Position numbers and translations under genes: made by a program
Part shown: positions 25,555 through 34,320 of the stretch, one piece after another
Layout: each line of letters opens with the position of its first letter
How positions within the stretch are numbered: the first letter of the stretch is position 1
Assembly (NCBI GenBank): GCA_035294465.1
Contig: DATGKW010000136.1
Location: forward strand, 1 to 64,000
Source: Paraktedonobacter sp035294465
Lineage (GTDB): Bacteria > Chloroflexota > Ktedonobacteria > Ktedonobacterales > Ktedonobacteraceae
DNA: 64,000 bases
Direction of reading: 5' to 3'
The notes under the pieces: model-generated
The model's database searches: none
The model's input: only the letters and a program-made list of their open reading frames with translations
Told to the model about the DNA's origin: nothing

Positions 25555-28500
25555 TTACTCGCTGGTGTAGACCGGCTCAACATATGATGGCTCGGTGTAG
25601 GCTGTTTGTATAAGAATGGGTGAATGGCGCTCCTGCACGAAATAGCCACGACCAGGCGGTAGCGGTCCGGCAGCCTGGCCATAAAACAGCTTGCCCTCCG
25701 CAGCATCGCCACTCATGATGAGCGCGGGTGTGCCCATTTCACGCAAGCGCTGGAGCACTGGCTCGAAGTGCGCACGCCCCATTCCGCTAACGCGGCGGGC
25801 CAGCACCAGGTGAAAACCAAGATCGCGCCCATTTGGCAGGTAATCTGCTAGCTGCGAGATCGGATTTCCAGCCGTGCTGGTGATAGCCTCATAGTCATCA
25901 ATAAAGAGGAAGAGATGCCGGCCCTCCCAATTCTCCTGGGGACGCAGATCACTCAACGGAATATCAGATGATTTCTGAGCACGCTTCTCTAGATCCGCTT
26001 TCAGGCTCCCCAGGCATGCCGACAACGTTAACGAATTGTAGGCATAGCCCACCAGGTGCGCGCTTTTGGCAAAATCAAGAAGCTGCTTGCGGAAACTAAC
26101 GATCGTGAATCCCACCTCCTGGGGCAGATAACAGCGCTCAAGGCCACGCATCCAGACACGTAAGAGAGAAGTTTTGCCACATTCCGTATCGCCTACAATG
26201 ATAAAATGAGGCCCACCTGAGATAAGATTGATGGTAAAAGGACTGAGGCGAAACTCCTCCAGGCCGATAGGTATCCCCGTGGACTTCTCCGGCGGGGGCA
26301 GCGCTTCCAGATGCACGAGGTTGGGCAGCATATTGATGGGTGGCGCGGGTTCGCCGTCCCAGACGAGCGCGGCGCGCTGCACAAAGCCATTGAGAGACTC
26401 CTGAACAGCCTGATTGCGGAAATCAGACGCTGCACTTGTATTGATAACAGGCAACGCACATTGAAAATAGAGCTTTTCTCTACTCGCGCCCCGGCCCGGC
26501 ATATCTGCCGGAATCCCGGCGGCAATGGCCTTGCCTAGTTCCGAATCCAGGGGGTCATTTAGACGCAGTTCCAGGCGTGTTCCGATGTTATCGCGCAGCT
26601 TAGGACGAATTTCCATCCAGCGATTCGCGGCCATCACCAGGTGAACTCCGTAGGCCAGGCCGCCGGAGGCAATTTCTAGCAGTGCCGGCTCCAGGAAATC
26701 GAAGTCCTGGAAAAATTGCGCGAAATTATCGATGATGAGAAAAACATCTCCAAATGGCTCGTCGCGCAACTCCCCCTGCTGGCGCAGGGAGCGAAACGTG
26801 GCCATACTATCGATGCCTCGCTCGCGAAACAGAAACTCGCGGTCTTCAATAATCTTGCGCACCTGGGCAACCACGCGTCGCACCTTATCGCGCTCCGCTT
26901 TTCCGCACACGGCCCCAACATGAGGCGCCTGCTCGAAAACGCGCAGCAGACCACCTCCCAGATCGATACAATAAAACTGAACGTCGCGGGGCGTATGCGT
27001 CAACATAAAGGAAACCATCAGCGTGCGCAAAAACGTGCTTTTCCCCGACTGTGGCGCACCGACCAGAACCAGGTGTCCACCGCTCCCAGAAAAATTCAGC
27101 CACAGCGGTCTCTGATCCTGTTCAAGAGGGACATCAAGCAGACCAACAGGCACGCAGAGTTCACCAAACGGCGGCACATCCGGCCAGGAGAGTCCATCAA
27201 AAGCCGGACCCTGGCAGCGCTCCAGGACAGCACTCAAAGACAGTGTCTTACTTAGTGGTGGCAGCCAGACCTGGTGCATGCGCCTGGCAGCGTCCCCAGG
27301 CCTTCCGACAACCAGGAGTTCAACCATCTCATCCATTTCTGTGCGCAGTTTACCGTCCTCAGCAAGTTGCGAGATATTTGCCTGATGGGTGGGCAGACGA
27401 CGGAGAGGATGAAGCTGACCGGTTAAGGTAAAAAGACGTATTTTGCTGCCTACGGTATCCTGCTCTTCGACGGGCATGTACGGAACAGAGATCAGTGCGG
27501 TTTTAAACAGCTCGTAGATATCCGCATCTACCTTGAAATAACCGGTGCCCGGCACAGACGGCAGATAGTACGCATCAGGCGTCCCCAGGACTGCCTTGCT
27601 TTCGTTCGCGCTGAACGTTCGCAAGCAAATACGATAACGCAGATGACTCTCCAGACCCCTGATTCGCCCCTCGTCAAGACGCTGGGTGGCAAAGAGCAGA
27701 TGCAGACCCAGGCTTCGCCCAACGCGCCCCATGGTCACAAAGAGATCAAGAAAGTCACTGCGGCTGGCAATCAATTCCGCGAACTCGTCCACGAGAATGA
27801 TGAGATGAGGCATAGGCTCCATCTCAGGATTCGTCTGCCGCATGGCCTGGTACTGCTTGATATTATCCAGGTTGCCCGCGTCATGCAGCATATGCTGGCG
27901 GCGCTGTTGCTCACCCAGCAGCGAAAAGTAGACACGATCAACCAGGGAGAGATCGCTTTGCAGATTAGTCACAAGACCGACCACGTGAGGAAGGGCAGCA
28001 AAATCGGCGAAAGATGCTCCACCTTTAAAATCAATCAGCACGAAGCTGAGCGTCTGGGGAGCGTGCGTTGCGGCCAGGCTAATCACAAGCGTACGCAACA
28101 GTTCACTTTTCCCCGAACCCGTTGCCCCTACAATCAGACCATGTGGCCCCATCCCGCCGTCGGCAGACTCTTTGAGGTCCAGATAGAGAAGACGGCCATC
28201 TGCGCATAGCCCAAAGGGCACACGCAAAAAATCGGCGCGCGTACGTGGCATCCAGGCCCGCGTGACGTCAAAATCACGAGGCGTCGCGATCTGCAAGAGA
28301 TCAAGCAGGCGAATGTCCTGCGAAAGATCCGGCGAAGTACCTGCTTCTTCCAGCCTCAAAGGCGCCATGCTGCGAGCCAGCCGCTCGGCCCTCGCCGGAT
28401 CGATGGCATCTGCTTGTAACCCTTCCAGACGCCGCCCGCTATATCTCGTCTCTTCGAAAGACAACCCGCCGGTCTCTGAGATTTGTATACGCGCCTGCAC

Positions 28501-29643
28501 CTGAGCTGGTTCCTGGCTCATATCTTCAACCAGGCAAATTACGGTCACTCCGAAAAGCGCATCCTCATCCAGGAGTATATCTATCTCCGGCAACTGGCCA
28601 ATCGTATCCGTGGGGGAAAAACTATCCAGGAACAGTACCAGATGAGGCAAGCATATCTCCATAGCCTCAGTTTGTCGTTGCTTGCCCTCCTCGTCCTCAC
28701 TTAAACGGTGCCGGTGCTCCAGTTCCGGCAGGATCTGCTGTTGTAAGAGCGCGCGCACATCCTCTACCGTCGGCGCGAGCATGCAGAGATATTCGGATAC
28801 ACTGCTCTTATCCGCTTTGAGATGGCGTAGGCAGCGCGCGTGCGGCAGCCATCTCACCCACGCCCAGTCCTTCATGTATGGCTCTTTGAAAACAACCAGG
28901 CAGCGCACATCCTCGGGAGATTGGAAAGCAACAAGCTGAGAAAGCAGCGCGCGAGCCAGGGCACGCGCGCGCGTGAGATTTCCACAAATAGAGAGCACAC
29001 TAAAATCGCGCAGAGAAACAACTGCGGCTAGATCCGCCAGGTGACTGTATTCGGCCACAAGTGCTTGAGCTTTCGCAAGTGAATCTGGCAGATACTCAAC
29101 CATGAACGAATCATCGGAAAGCTTCAAGTGCAGGGGAGTGCAAAGCGGACATGGTCCTAATCCGACCCGCACGCTCAGAAAATCCTGGTCCTCTGGACGG
29201 CGCTCCCACAAATATTCACGCCGTTCAACGCAGTTGAGAAGTTCGTTGTAGTTGGGATAAAGGCGAGCATCTACCTGCCGCTGCTGCCTGGCAATCAGCG
29301 ACAGGTGCTTGCGCATATGAGCAAGATAATTCTGGTAAGAGATACGCTGCTGCTTGAGTTGCCTCTTCCCTGCTCTACGCTGCACAATGGCCATGACTGC
29401 CCCGGAACCAACACTACAGAGGGCTATGAGACCAAAAGCAACATCCAGCAGGAGGTTTTCGTGATAGGCAAGAAGAAAGACGAGCGAACCAAGGCCAGCA
29501 ACCCCCGGCAGCATATATGATAGGCAAGACCAACCTCCTCTCTGCGTAGGTTGGAGGCTTGGGGGTGCGTTGATTACAATTTCGTTACTCGGTAGGACAG
29601 GAGGATACTCACGTGCCGGTCGATAAAATGTTTTACTCTGCAT
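25555..29643 (-). CDS. EccC/EssC-type FtsK-SpoIIIE ATPase of a type VII secretion system
   Basis: 1362 residues from ATG 29643 (AAAGGA 8 bases upstream; ATG 29664 is the alternative). Two membrane helices (about 43-60 and 65-87) precede a soluble region and three FtsK-like ATPase domains. Walker A motifs are GATGSGKS (about 506-513), GAPQSGKS and GDTECGKT. Walker B of domain 1 is intact (LIILVDEFAEL); domain 2 has Asn in place of the catalytic acid (LIIDNFAQF), and domain 3 has D-D-Y. This fits the known EccC/EssC rule that only the first ATPase is fully canonical. EccC recognises WXG100 substrates and powers export. No FHA domains are fused, unlike Firmicute EssC. Confidence 0.93.
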   Translation of the reverse strand: MQSKTFYRPAREYPPVLPSNEIVINAPPSLQPTQRGGWSCLSYMLPGVAGLGSLVFLLAYHENLLLDVAFGLIALCSVGSGAVMAIVQRRAGKRQLKQQRISYQNYLAHMRKHLSLIARQQRQVDARLYPNYNELLNCVERREYLWERRPEDQDFLSVRVGLGPCPLCTPLHLKLSDDSFMVEYLPDSLAKAQALVAEYSHLADLAAVVSLRDFSVLSICGNLTRARALARALLSQLVAFQSPEDVRCLVVFKEPYMKDWAWVRWLPHARCLRHLKADKSSVSEYLCMLAPTVEDVRALLQQQILPELEHRHRLSEDEEGKQRQTEAMEICLPHLVLFLDSFSPTDTIGQLPEIDILLDEDALFGVTVICLVEDMSQEPAQVQARIQISETGGLSFEETRYSGRRLEGLQADAIDPARAERLARSMAPLRLEEAGTSPDLSQDIRLLDLLQIATPRDFDVTRAWMPRTRADFLRVPFGLCADGRLLYLDLKESADGGMGPHGLIVGATGSGKSELLRTLVISLAATHAPQTLSFVLIDFKGGASFADFAALPHVVGLVTNLQSDLSLVDRVYFSLLGEQQRRQHMLHDAGNLDNIKQYQAMRQTNPEMEPMPHLIILVDEFAELIASRSDFLDLFVTMGRVGRSLGLHLLFATQRLDEGRIRGLESHLRYRICLRTFSANESKAVLGTPDAYYLPSVPGTGYFKVDADIYELFKTALISVPYMPVEEQDTVGSKIRLFTLTGQLHPLRRLPTHQANISQLAEDGKLRTEMDEMVELLVVGRPGDAARRMHQVWLPPLSKTLSLSAVLERCQGPAFDGLSWPDVPPFGELCVPVGLLDVPLEQDQRPLWLNFSGSGGHLVLVGAPQSGKSTFLRTLMVSFMLTHTPRDVQFYCIDLGGGLLRVFEQAPHVGAVCGKAERDKVRRVVAQVRKIIEDREFLFRERGIDSMATFRSLRQQGELRDEPFGDVFLIIDNFAQFFQDFDFLEPALLEIASGGLAYGVHLVMAANRWMEIRPKLRDNIGTRLELRLNDPLDSELGKAIAAGIPADMPGRGASREKLYFQCALPVINTSAASDFRNQAVQESLNGFVQRAALVWDGEPAPPINMLPNLVHLEALPPPEKSTGIPIGLEEFRLSPFTINLISGGPHFIIVGDTECGKTSLLRVWMRGLERCYLPQEVGFTIVSFRKQLLDFAKSAHLVGYAYNSLTLSACLGSLKADLEKRAQKSSDIPLSDLRPQENWEGRHLFLFIDDYEAITSTAGNPISQLADYLPNGRDLGFHLVLARRVSGMGRAHFEPVLQRLREMGTPALIMSGDAAEGKLFYGQAAGPLPPGRGYFVQERHSPILIQTAYTEPSYVEPVYTSE

Positions 29644-29665
29644 AGAAAGTATCCTTTCTCCCATA

Positions 29666-30046
29666 CTACATACTCTCTAGCTCTCTCCAGGTAACGCCAA
29701 GCCACCCCGTCTCCTCACTTGGTAGAATGTCTGCAAAATCTGGCGCAGGCTCGTGAACCGGCGCGACCGGCTTTACCTGGGAGATCCTTTCCTGAAACTG
29801 GAGAGTATCTCCATCCATCACTCCACAGTCCGCAAGGGTTCGTTCCGCGGCAAATGGCTGAGAAGCACCCACAGCACTCAGCGACCAGACAGCCTTCTCT
29901 GCCCTGGAGGAATGACGGGGCTGCTCGAAAAAGCCGCACGCCTCTGCCAGGTATGGGAGAAGATCTCCAATCCGCACATCATCCGGCAGCTGGACATCGA
30001 CGGTGCGCTGAAGACTTTGAATAGTGATAAGTAGTTTCTCTGACAT
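29666..30046 (-). CDS. EsaB/YukD-like ubiquitin-fold protein
   Basis: 126 residues. The first 90 have the pattern of a YukD/EsaB ubiquitin-like domain: LLITIQSLQRTVDVQLPDDV, helix IGDLLPYLAEACG, then a V-W-S-L strand and ADCGVMDGDTLQFQ. EsaB is a small cytosolic regulator or structural part of type VII secretion; in EccD the same fold is fused to membrane helices. The C-terminal 36 residues are Pro/Glu-rich and not part of the fold. The stop TAG at 29666 lies just before the possible EccC starts, so the genes are tightly linked. Identity rests on fold pattern and context. Confidence 0.75.
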   Translation of the reverse strand: MSEKLLITIQSLQRTVDVQLPDDVRIGDLLPYLAEACGFFEQPRHSSRAEKAVWSLSAVGASQPFAAERTLADCGVMDGDTLQFQERISQVKPVAPVHEPAPDFADILPSEETGWLGVTWRELESM

Positions 30047-30259
30047 ATAAGTAAAAACCTGCGATACAATTGGACATACCCATCAATATGGCTGCTTGGT
30101 TTTGCCGCCAACAGCGACCGCCCTGTTTTCAACCTGCTCAGGACCGGGCACAATCCGAAACAGCTCGGCGTGCTCGGCTCTGGCAGGTGATTTGCCCGCT
30201 CGCGTCTGATGCCAACGATCCAAGCACCTCAACAACCAGCGAGCGCGAAGCGGCACATA

Positions 30260-30553
30260 CTAGACGTTGAACAGGCGAGCGAGATCAGCATCCGTTTCTT
30301 GCATCGTGGTGCTAGCGGTGGTCATATTCGTGCAAATTGCTTCCAGACCTTCCACGCCAACTTTTTGACAATCAGCCTGCCACACCTGCATAAGAGCGAC
30401 AAACGATTGATAAGAAATGCCGTGCCATGTGGAGGCCAGATTATCCGCGTCCTGTACAACTTTGGCCAAACTGGATTGGAACTCGCTGATAATTGCCTGA
30501 AATCCACTTCGTACAGCAGCGATTTCCTCAGGACTCATTGAGATCAGGCCCAT
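30260..30553 (-). CDS. WXG100-family (ESAT-6-like) protein
   Basis: 97 residues from ATG 30553 (AAGGAG 7 bases upstream; ATG 30556 is only 4 bases away, and earlier in-frame codons lack a site). This is the size of a WXG100 helical-hairpin protein, and the turn motif W-H-G lies at mid-protein (LASTWHGISYQSF). Such proteins form dimers and are exported by EccC ATPases. The C-terminal Y-x3-[DE] export signal seen in mycobacterial pairs is not present here. Only one WXG100 gene is visible in the window, so it probably homodimerises, as in Firmicutes. It is followed on the same strand by the EsaB-like and EccC genes. Confidence 0.85.
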   Translation of the reverse strand: MGLISMSPEEIAAVRSGFQAIISEFQSSLAKVVQDADNLASTWHGISYQSFVALMQVWQADCQKVGVEGLEAICTNMTTASTTMQETDADLARLFNV

Positions 30554-30762
30554 CATAAAACTCCTTCCTGGGAGCACTGCCCTATTAGCACAGCGCTCAT
30601 GTTCCAAGTAATCATCCTCAATAGATTGAAAAGGGAAGCCTTGACTTTTTGCTCGGTGATATTCTCTTCTTCCGGCGCCTTGACATCCCTAGAAAATAAG
30701 ACACCTGGCAGAAGACAAACACGGACAGCATGCTTATATACCGCCGCGCCTTTTACAGACTT

Positions 30763-30795
30763 TTCCAGAAAAGCCCCTGGCTCATTTACCAGGAG
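30763..30795 (-). terminator. Terminator after the vWA gene
   Basis: On the minus strand CTCCTGG and CCAGGGG flank an 8-base loop and are followed by CTTTTCT, immediately after the vWA stop codon. A partial terminator here would separate the vWA transcript from the WXG100 gene. Confidence 0.6.
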
Positions 30796-31545
30796 TTAGC
30801 CCGCTTGAGTCGCCGCAGAAATAGGAAGAGCCAGACGGATAAAATCCATGTGAGTTCCTGAAAAGAAGAGCGCTGCCCCTTTTTGGAGATGATAGCCTGC
30901 CTCGTTGATATTCTGCCGATAGGTCTCCGGCAGCGGAGAAGATAAACGATAGAGCAAGCGCGCATAGTCATTGCTGAGCTGATTAGCTTTTACCACGCCT
31001 CTCCACTGATGCCAATCCTCAACGGGCTTTCTGAACACCTTTTCTGCTATATAGACATTCTCGACCAGCACAGGCCCATCTTGTACCCTCAACGCCTGAA
31101 TCCGCCGCACCACGGGTGCTGGATCGGCAGAATTCAGCAGCGCATCTGTAAAGTGGCACACCAGCGGAGCCGGGGAGGTCTGGTATTCGCTTAGATGCTG
31201 TCGCAATAGAGCCTCAACGGCCTTAAAAGCCCCGGCAGTATCTGTCTCTCCGCCCGCGCTGATAACAGGCACCCCGCGCTTGATCACCTCGGGTAGATCT
31301 CGAATACCCCCAAGCACATCTACAACTTTAGTTGTATAGGCCAGGATTGCCAGCTTATAACGCCGCTGCACTACGCCGTTATACACAGAACGACGAACCA
31401 TCGCTTTCATTGCCTCTTTTAAGGCATCATTCACCACGTCCATTCTAGTCATCGTTCCATACGCTTCATTCATAGAATGACTTGCATCGATAAGATAGAC
31501 GACCAGGGCAGGCGTCAGGACTGTAGCAGGCCGTGTAAACTCCAT
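30796..31545 (-). CDS. von Willebrand factor A domain protein
   Basis: 249 residues with a vWA fold and a complete MIDAS metal site: D-A-S-H-S near residue 20, Thr in GGETDTAGA and Asp in CHFTDALLNSAD. There is no signal peptide or membrane helix, so it acts in the cytosol. Such proteins bind partners via a divalent metal; vWA genes recur beside type VII loci, STAND ATPases and ternary conflict systems. It is divergent from the first TIR-like gene and upstream of the WXG100 gene on the same strand. Start ATG 31545 has GAGGT just upstream. Confidence 0.85.
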   Translation of the reverse strand: MEFTRPATVLTPALVVYLIDASHSMNEAYGTMTRMDVVNDALKEAMKAMVRRSVYNGVVQRRYKLAILAYTTKVVDVLGGIRDLPEVIKRGVPVISAGGETDTAGAFKAVEALLRQHLSEYQTSPAPLVCHFTDALLNSADPAPVVRRIQALRVQDGPVLVENVYIAEKVFRKPVEDWHQWRGVVKANQLSNDYARLLYRLSSPLPETYRQNINEAGYHLQKGAALFFSGTHMDFIRLALPISAATQAG

Positions 31546-31595
31546 AGGACCTCTATTCTACTCCTTTTTAGCCTATTCTAAGATCTTCCTCCTTT

Positions 31596-31624
31596 TTGTC
31601 AAGAGTGTTCGGACTCTCTATAAT
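31596..31624 (+). promoter_or_regulatory. Strong sigma70-type promoter for the first TIR-like gene
   Basis: TTGTCA (31596-31601) and a perfect TATAAT (31619-31624) are 17 bases apart. The leader of about 95 nt contains a small hairpin AGCTTG/CAAGCT with an AAAAG loop (31646-31662). Confidence 0.75.
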
Positions 31625-31726
31625 CGGCAGAGAGGCAGGGCAGGTAGCTTGAAAAGCAAGCTGACATCTGATAAGCTGTCTATACGGAAACACAAGAAGA
31701 AATGAGTGACAGAGGAGTAGTTTGTA

Positions 31727-33307
31727 ATGCCCGATGTACAAATTTTCGTGAGCTATATTTCTTCAAGCAGTGAGCCGGGGGCACAGGTGGCTCAGCAGCT
31801 TCTCCAGGATTTACAGGCTGCGGGAGGCAAAGTGGTGACCGCCGATGACAGTATCGCTGATGACGAGCTGGTCGAGTATCTTGATCGGCAGTTGCCTGAC
31901 TGCCAGTATTTTCTGCTTGTGCAAACACCCAGCGCGTTGCAATCCCTTCGCGTACAAACTTCCCTCAACCTGGCTTTCAGCCTGGTAGCTCAGCAGCGGA
32001 TGCGTGGGGTACTACACTTCCTCACCGAGCCAGCGGAATCTGAGGCAAAGGACCTGCTGGGACCGGTACAACGCTCCTTTGACGCCGGGAAGGATTATCC
32101 CCAGGCGCGCGATGCTCTCTTGCAGGAACTGGGCCTGCTCAAGCCCGCCGATCCAACGCCTGCTGCAACGAAGCTTTTGACTCCGTCTTTGCCAGCGCAC
32201 TCCGGATCTGCTAGCCTGACTTCTGACTTGCTTCAGGCACCGGCTCCTCTTCCAGAGAGTAAACCTACCATGCTGTTGTCTCCTCAGCCGGTTGCCAGAG
32301 CTAGTAGAGTAGCTACGCCTCTCCCTCACTCGGCCTCTAAAACCTCCGGGGCGATTCCGCCTACGTCTTCTTTAGCCAGGAAAGTCGCTGTCAACTCACC
32401 GCTAGTTCTCCCACCCCCTGTTCCTGCCTCGTTAGATCGTCCCAGGCCGCTACCGTGGTGGCAACGCTCCAGATCTCGGCGGCTGGTTATAGGTCTGGCT
32501 GCGGTTGTCCTGCTCCTGGCGCTGGTTTCATCTCTTCTGGCAAGTACCACCTCCTTATCCAGGATAAGTCAAAATTCTCCGACTGCACAGCCCACCCCTA
32601 CTCCTGGTCGAGGCCAACTTACTCCTACTGCCACAGCAATTCACAAAAATAAGCCTACCCCAACTGCCACAGTTGCGGCTGTTCCCACAAGGAGTCGGCC
32701 TACTCCTACTCCCACTCCCACTCAAACTCCATTTCTTGCTGCGGATACGTTTCACCGCGCTAATCAGCAAGGGTGGGGCAACGCCTCTGATGGGCAGACA
32801 TGGGGAGCGGATGCTACTAATACCTCTCTCTTCTCGATTCGGCAGGATTCTGGGGTAATTACCAGCGGGCACAATGGACAACACATCGACGCTATCCTGG
32901 GGCCAACGACCGCAGATGCAGAAATCTTTCTTACTGGCAAAAGCAGCGAGCTTAGCATTCGCACAAATTTCGGGCCGGTTCTGCGTTGGGTTAGTCCAAC
33001 GGTCTTTTATAAAGCCTTTATTGATGGTCGGGCAATAGTTCTATATGAAGAGGACAATGACGGGGGTTCAAACCTCGCTACCATTCCTTTTTCTGCGCAG
33101 AACAACCAATACTACAATTTCCTTTTTCGCATCCAGGGCAACACTCTCTCTGCACGAGTCTGGCTGGCAGGCACGCCCGAACCATCGCAGTGGATGATTA
33201 CTGTTCAGGACGGAAGGATTCAAAGCGGCCGGGGGGGCATGCGCGTTACTCTTGATCCAGGCAACACTTGCACCTTTACAGCCTTTCAGGAGACCGCTCT
33301 TCCTTAG
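31727..33307 (+). CDS. Membrane-anchored TIR-like protein with extracellular lectin-type domain
   Basis: 526 residues. Residues 1-137 look like a TIR-type alpha/beta domain (QIFVSYISSS start, VVTADDSI, CQYFLLVQTPSA). The position of the NADase Glu in active TIRs (V-x-x-E-[LI]) reads V-Q-T-S-L here, so enzymatic activity is doubtful. A Pro/Ser linker (140-245), a membrane helix (253-272) behind a basic stretch, a Thr/Pro stalk (280-335) and a C-terminal beta-sandwich of concanavalin/LamG type (about 336-526, TFHRANQQGWGNASDGQTW) follow. Topology should be TIR inside, sandwich outside. A paralogous TIR domain lies in the gene at 34828. It probably reports an external signal to cytosolic partners; this is inference. 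Confidence 0.75.
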   Translation: MPDVQIFVSYISSSSEPGAQVAQQLLQDLQAAGGKVVTADDSIADDELVEYLDRQLPDCQYFLLVQTPSALQSLRVQTSLNLAFSLVAQQRMRGVLHFLTEPAESEAKDLLGPVQRSFDAGKDYPQARDALLQELGLLKPADPTPAATKLLTPSLPAHSGSASLTSDLLQAPAPLPESKPTMLLSPQPVARASRVATPLPHSASKTSGAIPPTSSLARKVAVNSPLVLPPPVPASLDRPRPLPWWQRSRSRRLVIGLAAVVLLLALVSSLLASTTSLSRISQNSPTAQPTPTPGRGQLTPTATAIHKNKPTPTATVAAVPTRSRPTPTPTPTQTPFLAADTFHRANQQGWGNASDGQTWGADATNTSLFSIRQDSGVITSGHNGQHIDAILGPTTADAEIFLTGKSSELSIRTNFGPVLRWVSPTVFYKAFIDGRAIVLYEEDNDGGSNLATIPFSAQNNQYYNFLFRIQGNTLSARVWLAGTPEPSQWMITVQDGRIQSGRGGMRVTLDPGNTCTFTAFQETALP

Positions 33308-33333
33308 AGAAAACGCTTCTGCTTTCCACCATG

Positions 33334-33391
33334 CTCGCGGCTGCAAGCCGCGAGCCTTTCTGGCTCAAGTGCCGAGACTTGCAGCCGCGAG
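33334..33391. terminator. Competing stem-loops between convergent genes
   Basis: CTCGCGGCT/AGCCGCGAG (33334-33354, 3-nt loop) is followed by CCTTTCT. The 14-mer CTCGCGGCTGCAAG (33334-33347) also has an exact reverse complement at 33378-33391, so a longer alternative hairpin is possible. It sits between the TIR-like gene and the convergent 307-aa gene and can end both transcripts. Confidence 0.65.
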
Positions 33392-33396
33392 GGTCG

Positions 33397-34320
33397 TTAC
33401 CACTGGTTATGGAGTTCTGTGAAGAGGTTACTGAGCTTGATGTCTACCTCTGCGAGAGTGCCCGCAGCTTTCAACAAATTCTGTGCCATCATGACCAGGC
33501 CCGTAATATAACAACCCATAGACAGGGTCAACCTCGACCTTGCCTCGGTCAGCGTCTCCAGAAGAGTATTGGCGGTTCCGCCAATCACAGGCACCCCGGC
33601 CAGTGAAGCAAGCACGTCTGTCAGATTGCTCAGGGATCTCACTGTGACCTGCGCCTCGTTATCAATCGTCTCGGCTCCTCTCACGCAAACCGAAGCAAAG
33701 TTAGTCAGAAGTTCGGAGCTAACTTTTACATCAGCAAAGCTCTGCAACCCGGTCGGGGTGCTTTCAGGATGGCCAACCAGGACACTAGAGGCAGCGCAGA
33801 CCCTGGGACTCCACAGCAAATCGCTCAAATCCTCAGCGATCTTCCTGTTCGCGGCGTTCAGGAAATCACTGATTTGCTGCAAAGCAAGGTAGAGTCTGCC
33901 ACCCTCTACTCCCTCCAGCAGTTCGTCAGAAGGGAAAGCGCCCATTTGTATGCCCGTCTGCCGTCCCGTCAGGCGCTCTATAGCCCTATCAATCGCTGGC
34001 AGCAGATTGGAGATACCGTCACTTAGGTCATCTACCACTGGCCCAGAGAGCGCAAGGAGGATGATATCGACGTTTGAAAGGTCAGCAGTGATCCCAGGAT
34101 GGCCAAAATCTGCTCCAGCATAGAAACTGGACAAAGCAGTAATGTGAGCCCCCTGAAGGTCCCTCTGGATCTCTTGCAGGTACGCCTCGACCTCCTTATC
34201 CGCGCCCTCTATCGCATTGAAGATTGGGCCCTGGAACTGCGAGCTCGCGGCCTGCCAGCGCTGAATAAGTTCCTCTAGAAGTGCGCTGAGATTGGTAGGA
34301 ACATCAAAAATTGAGTCCAT
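33397..34320 (-). CDS. Type VII-region helical protein, paralogue of the 280-aa protein
   Basis: 307 residues from ATG 34320; mostly helical, without signal peptide. No named family recognised. Its last 90 residues (SLSNLTDVLASLAGVPVIGG onward, ending LFTELHNQW) align without gaps with residues 38-114 of the protein at 18813. Here the shared domain is C-terminal and there is no membrane segment. The N-terminal part is an acidic helical region (LSALLEELIQRWQAASSQFQ) whose Trp and length recall LXG/WXG-type substrates without a true W-x-G turn. Position at the far end of the type VII cluster, opposite the paralogue, suggests both serve the same machine. Confidence 0.7.
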   Translation of the reverse strand: MDSIFDVPTNLSALLEELIQRWQAASSQFQGPIFNAIEGADKEVEAYLQEIQRDLQGAHITALSSFYAGADFGHPGITADLSNVDIILLALSGPVVDDLSDGISNLLPAIDRAIERLTGRQTGIQMGAFPSDELLEGVEGGRLYLALQQISDFLNAANRKIAEDLSDLLWSPRVCAASSVLVGHPESTPTGLQSFADVKVSSELLTNFASVCVRGAETIDNEAQVTVRSLSNLTDVLASLAGVPVIGGTANTLLETLTEARSRLTLSMGCYITGLVMMAQNLLKAAGTLAEVDIKLSNLFTELHNQW

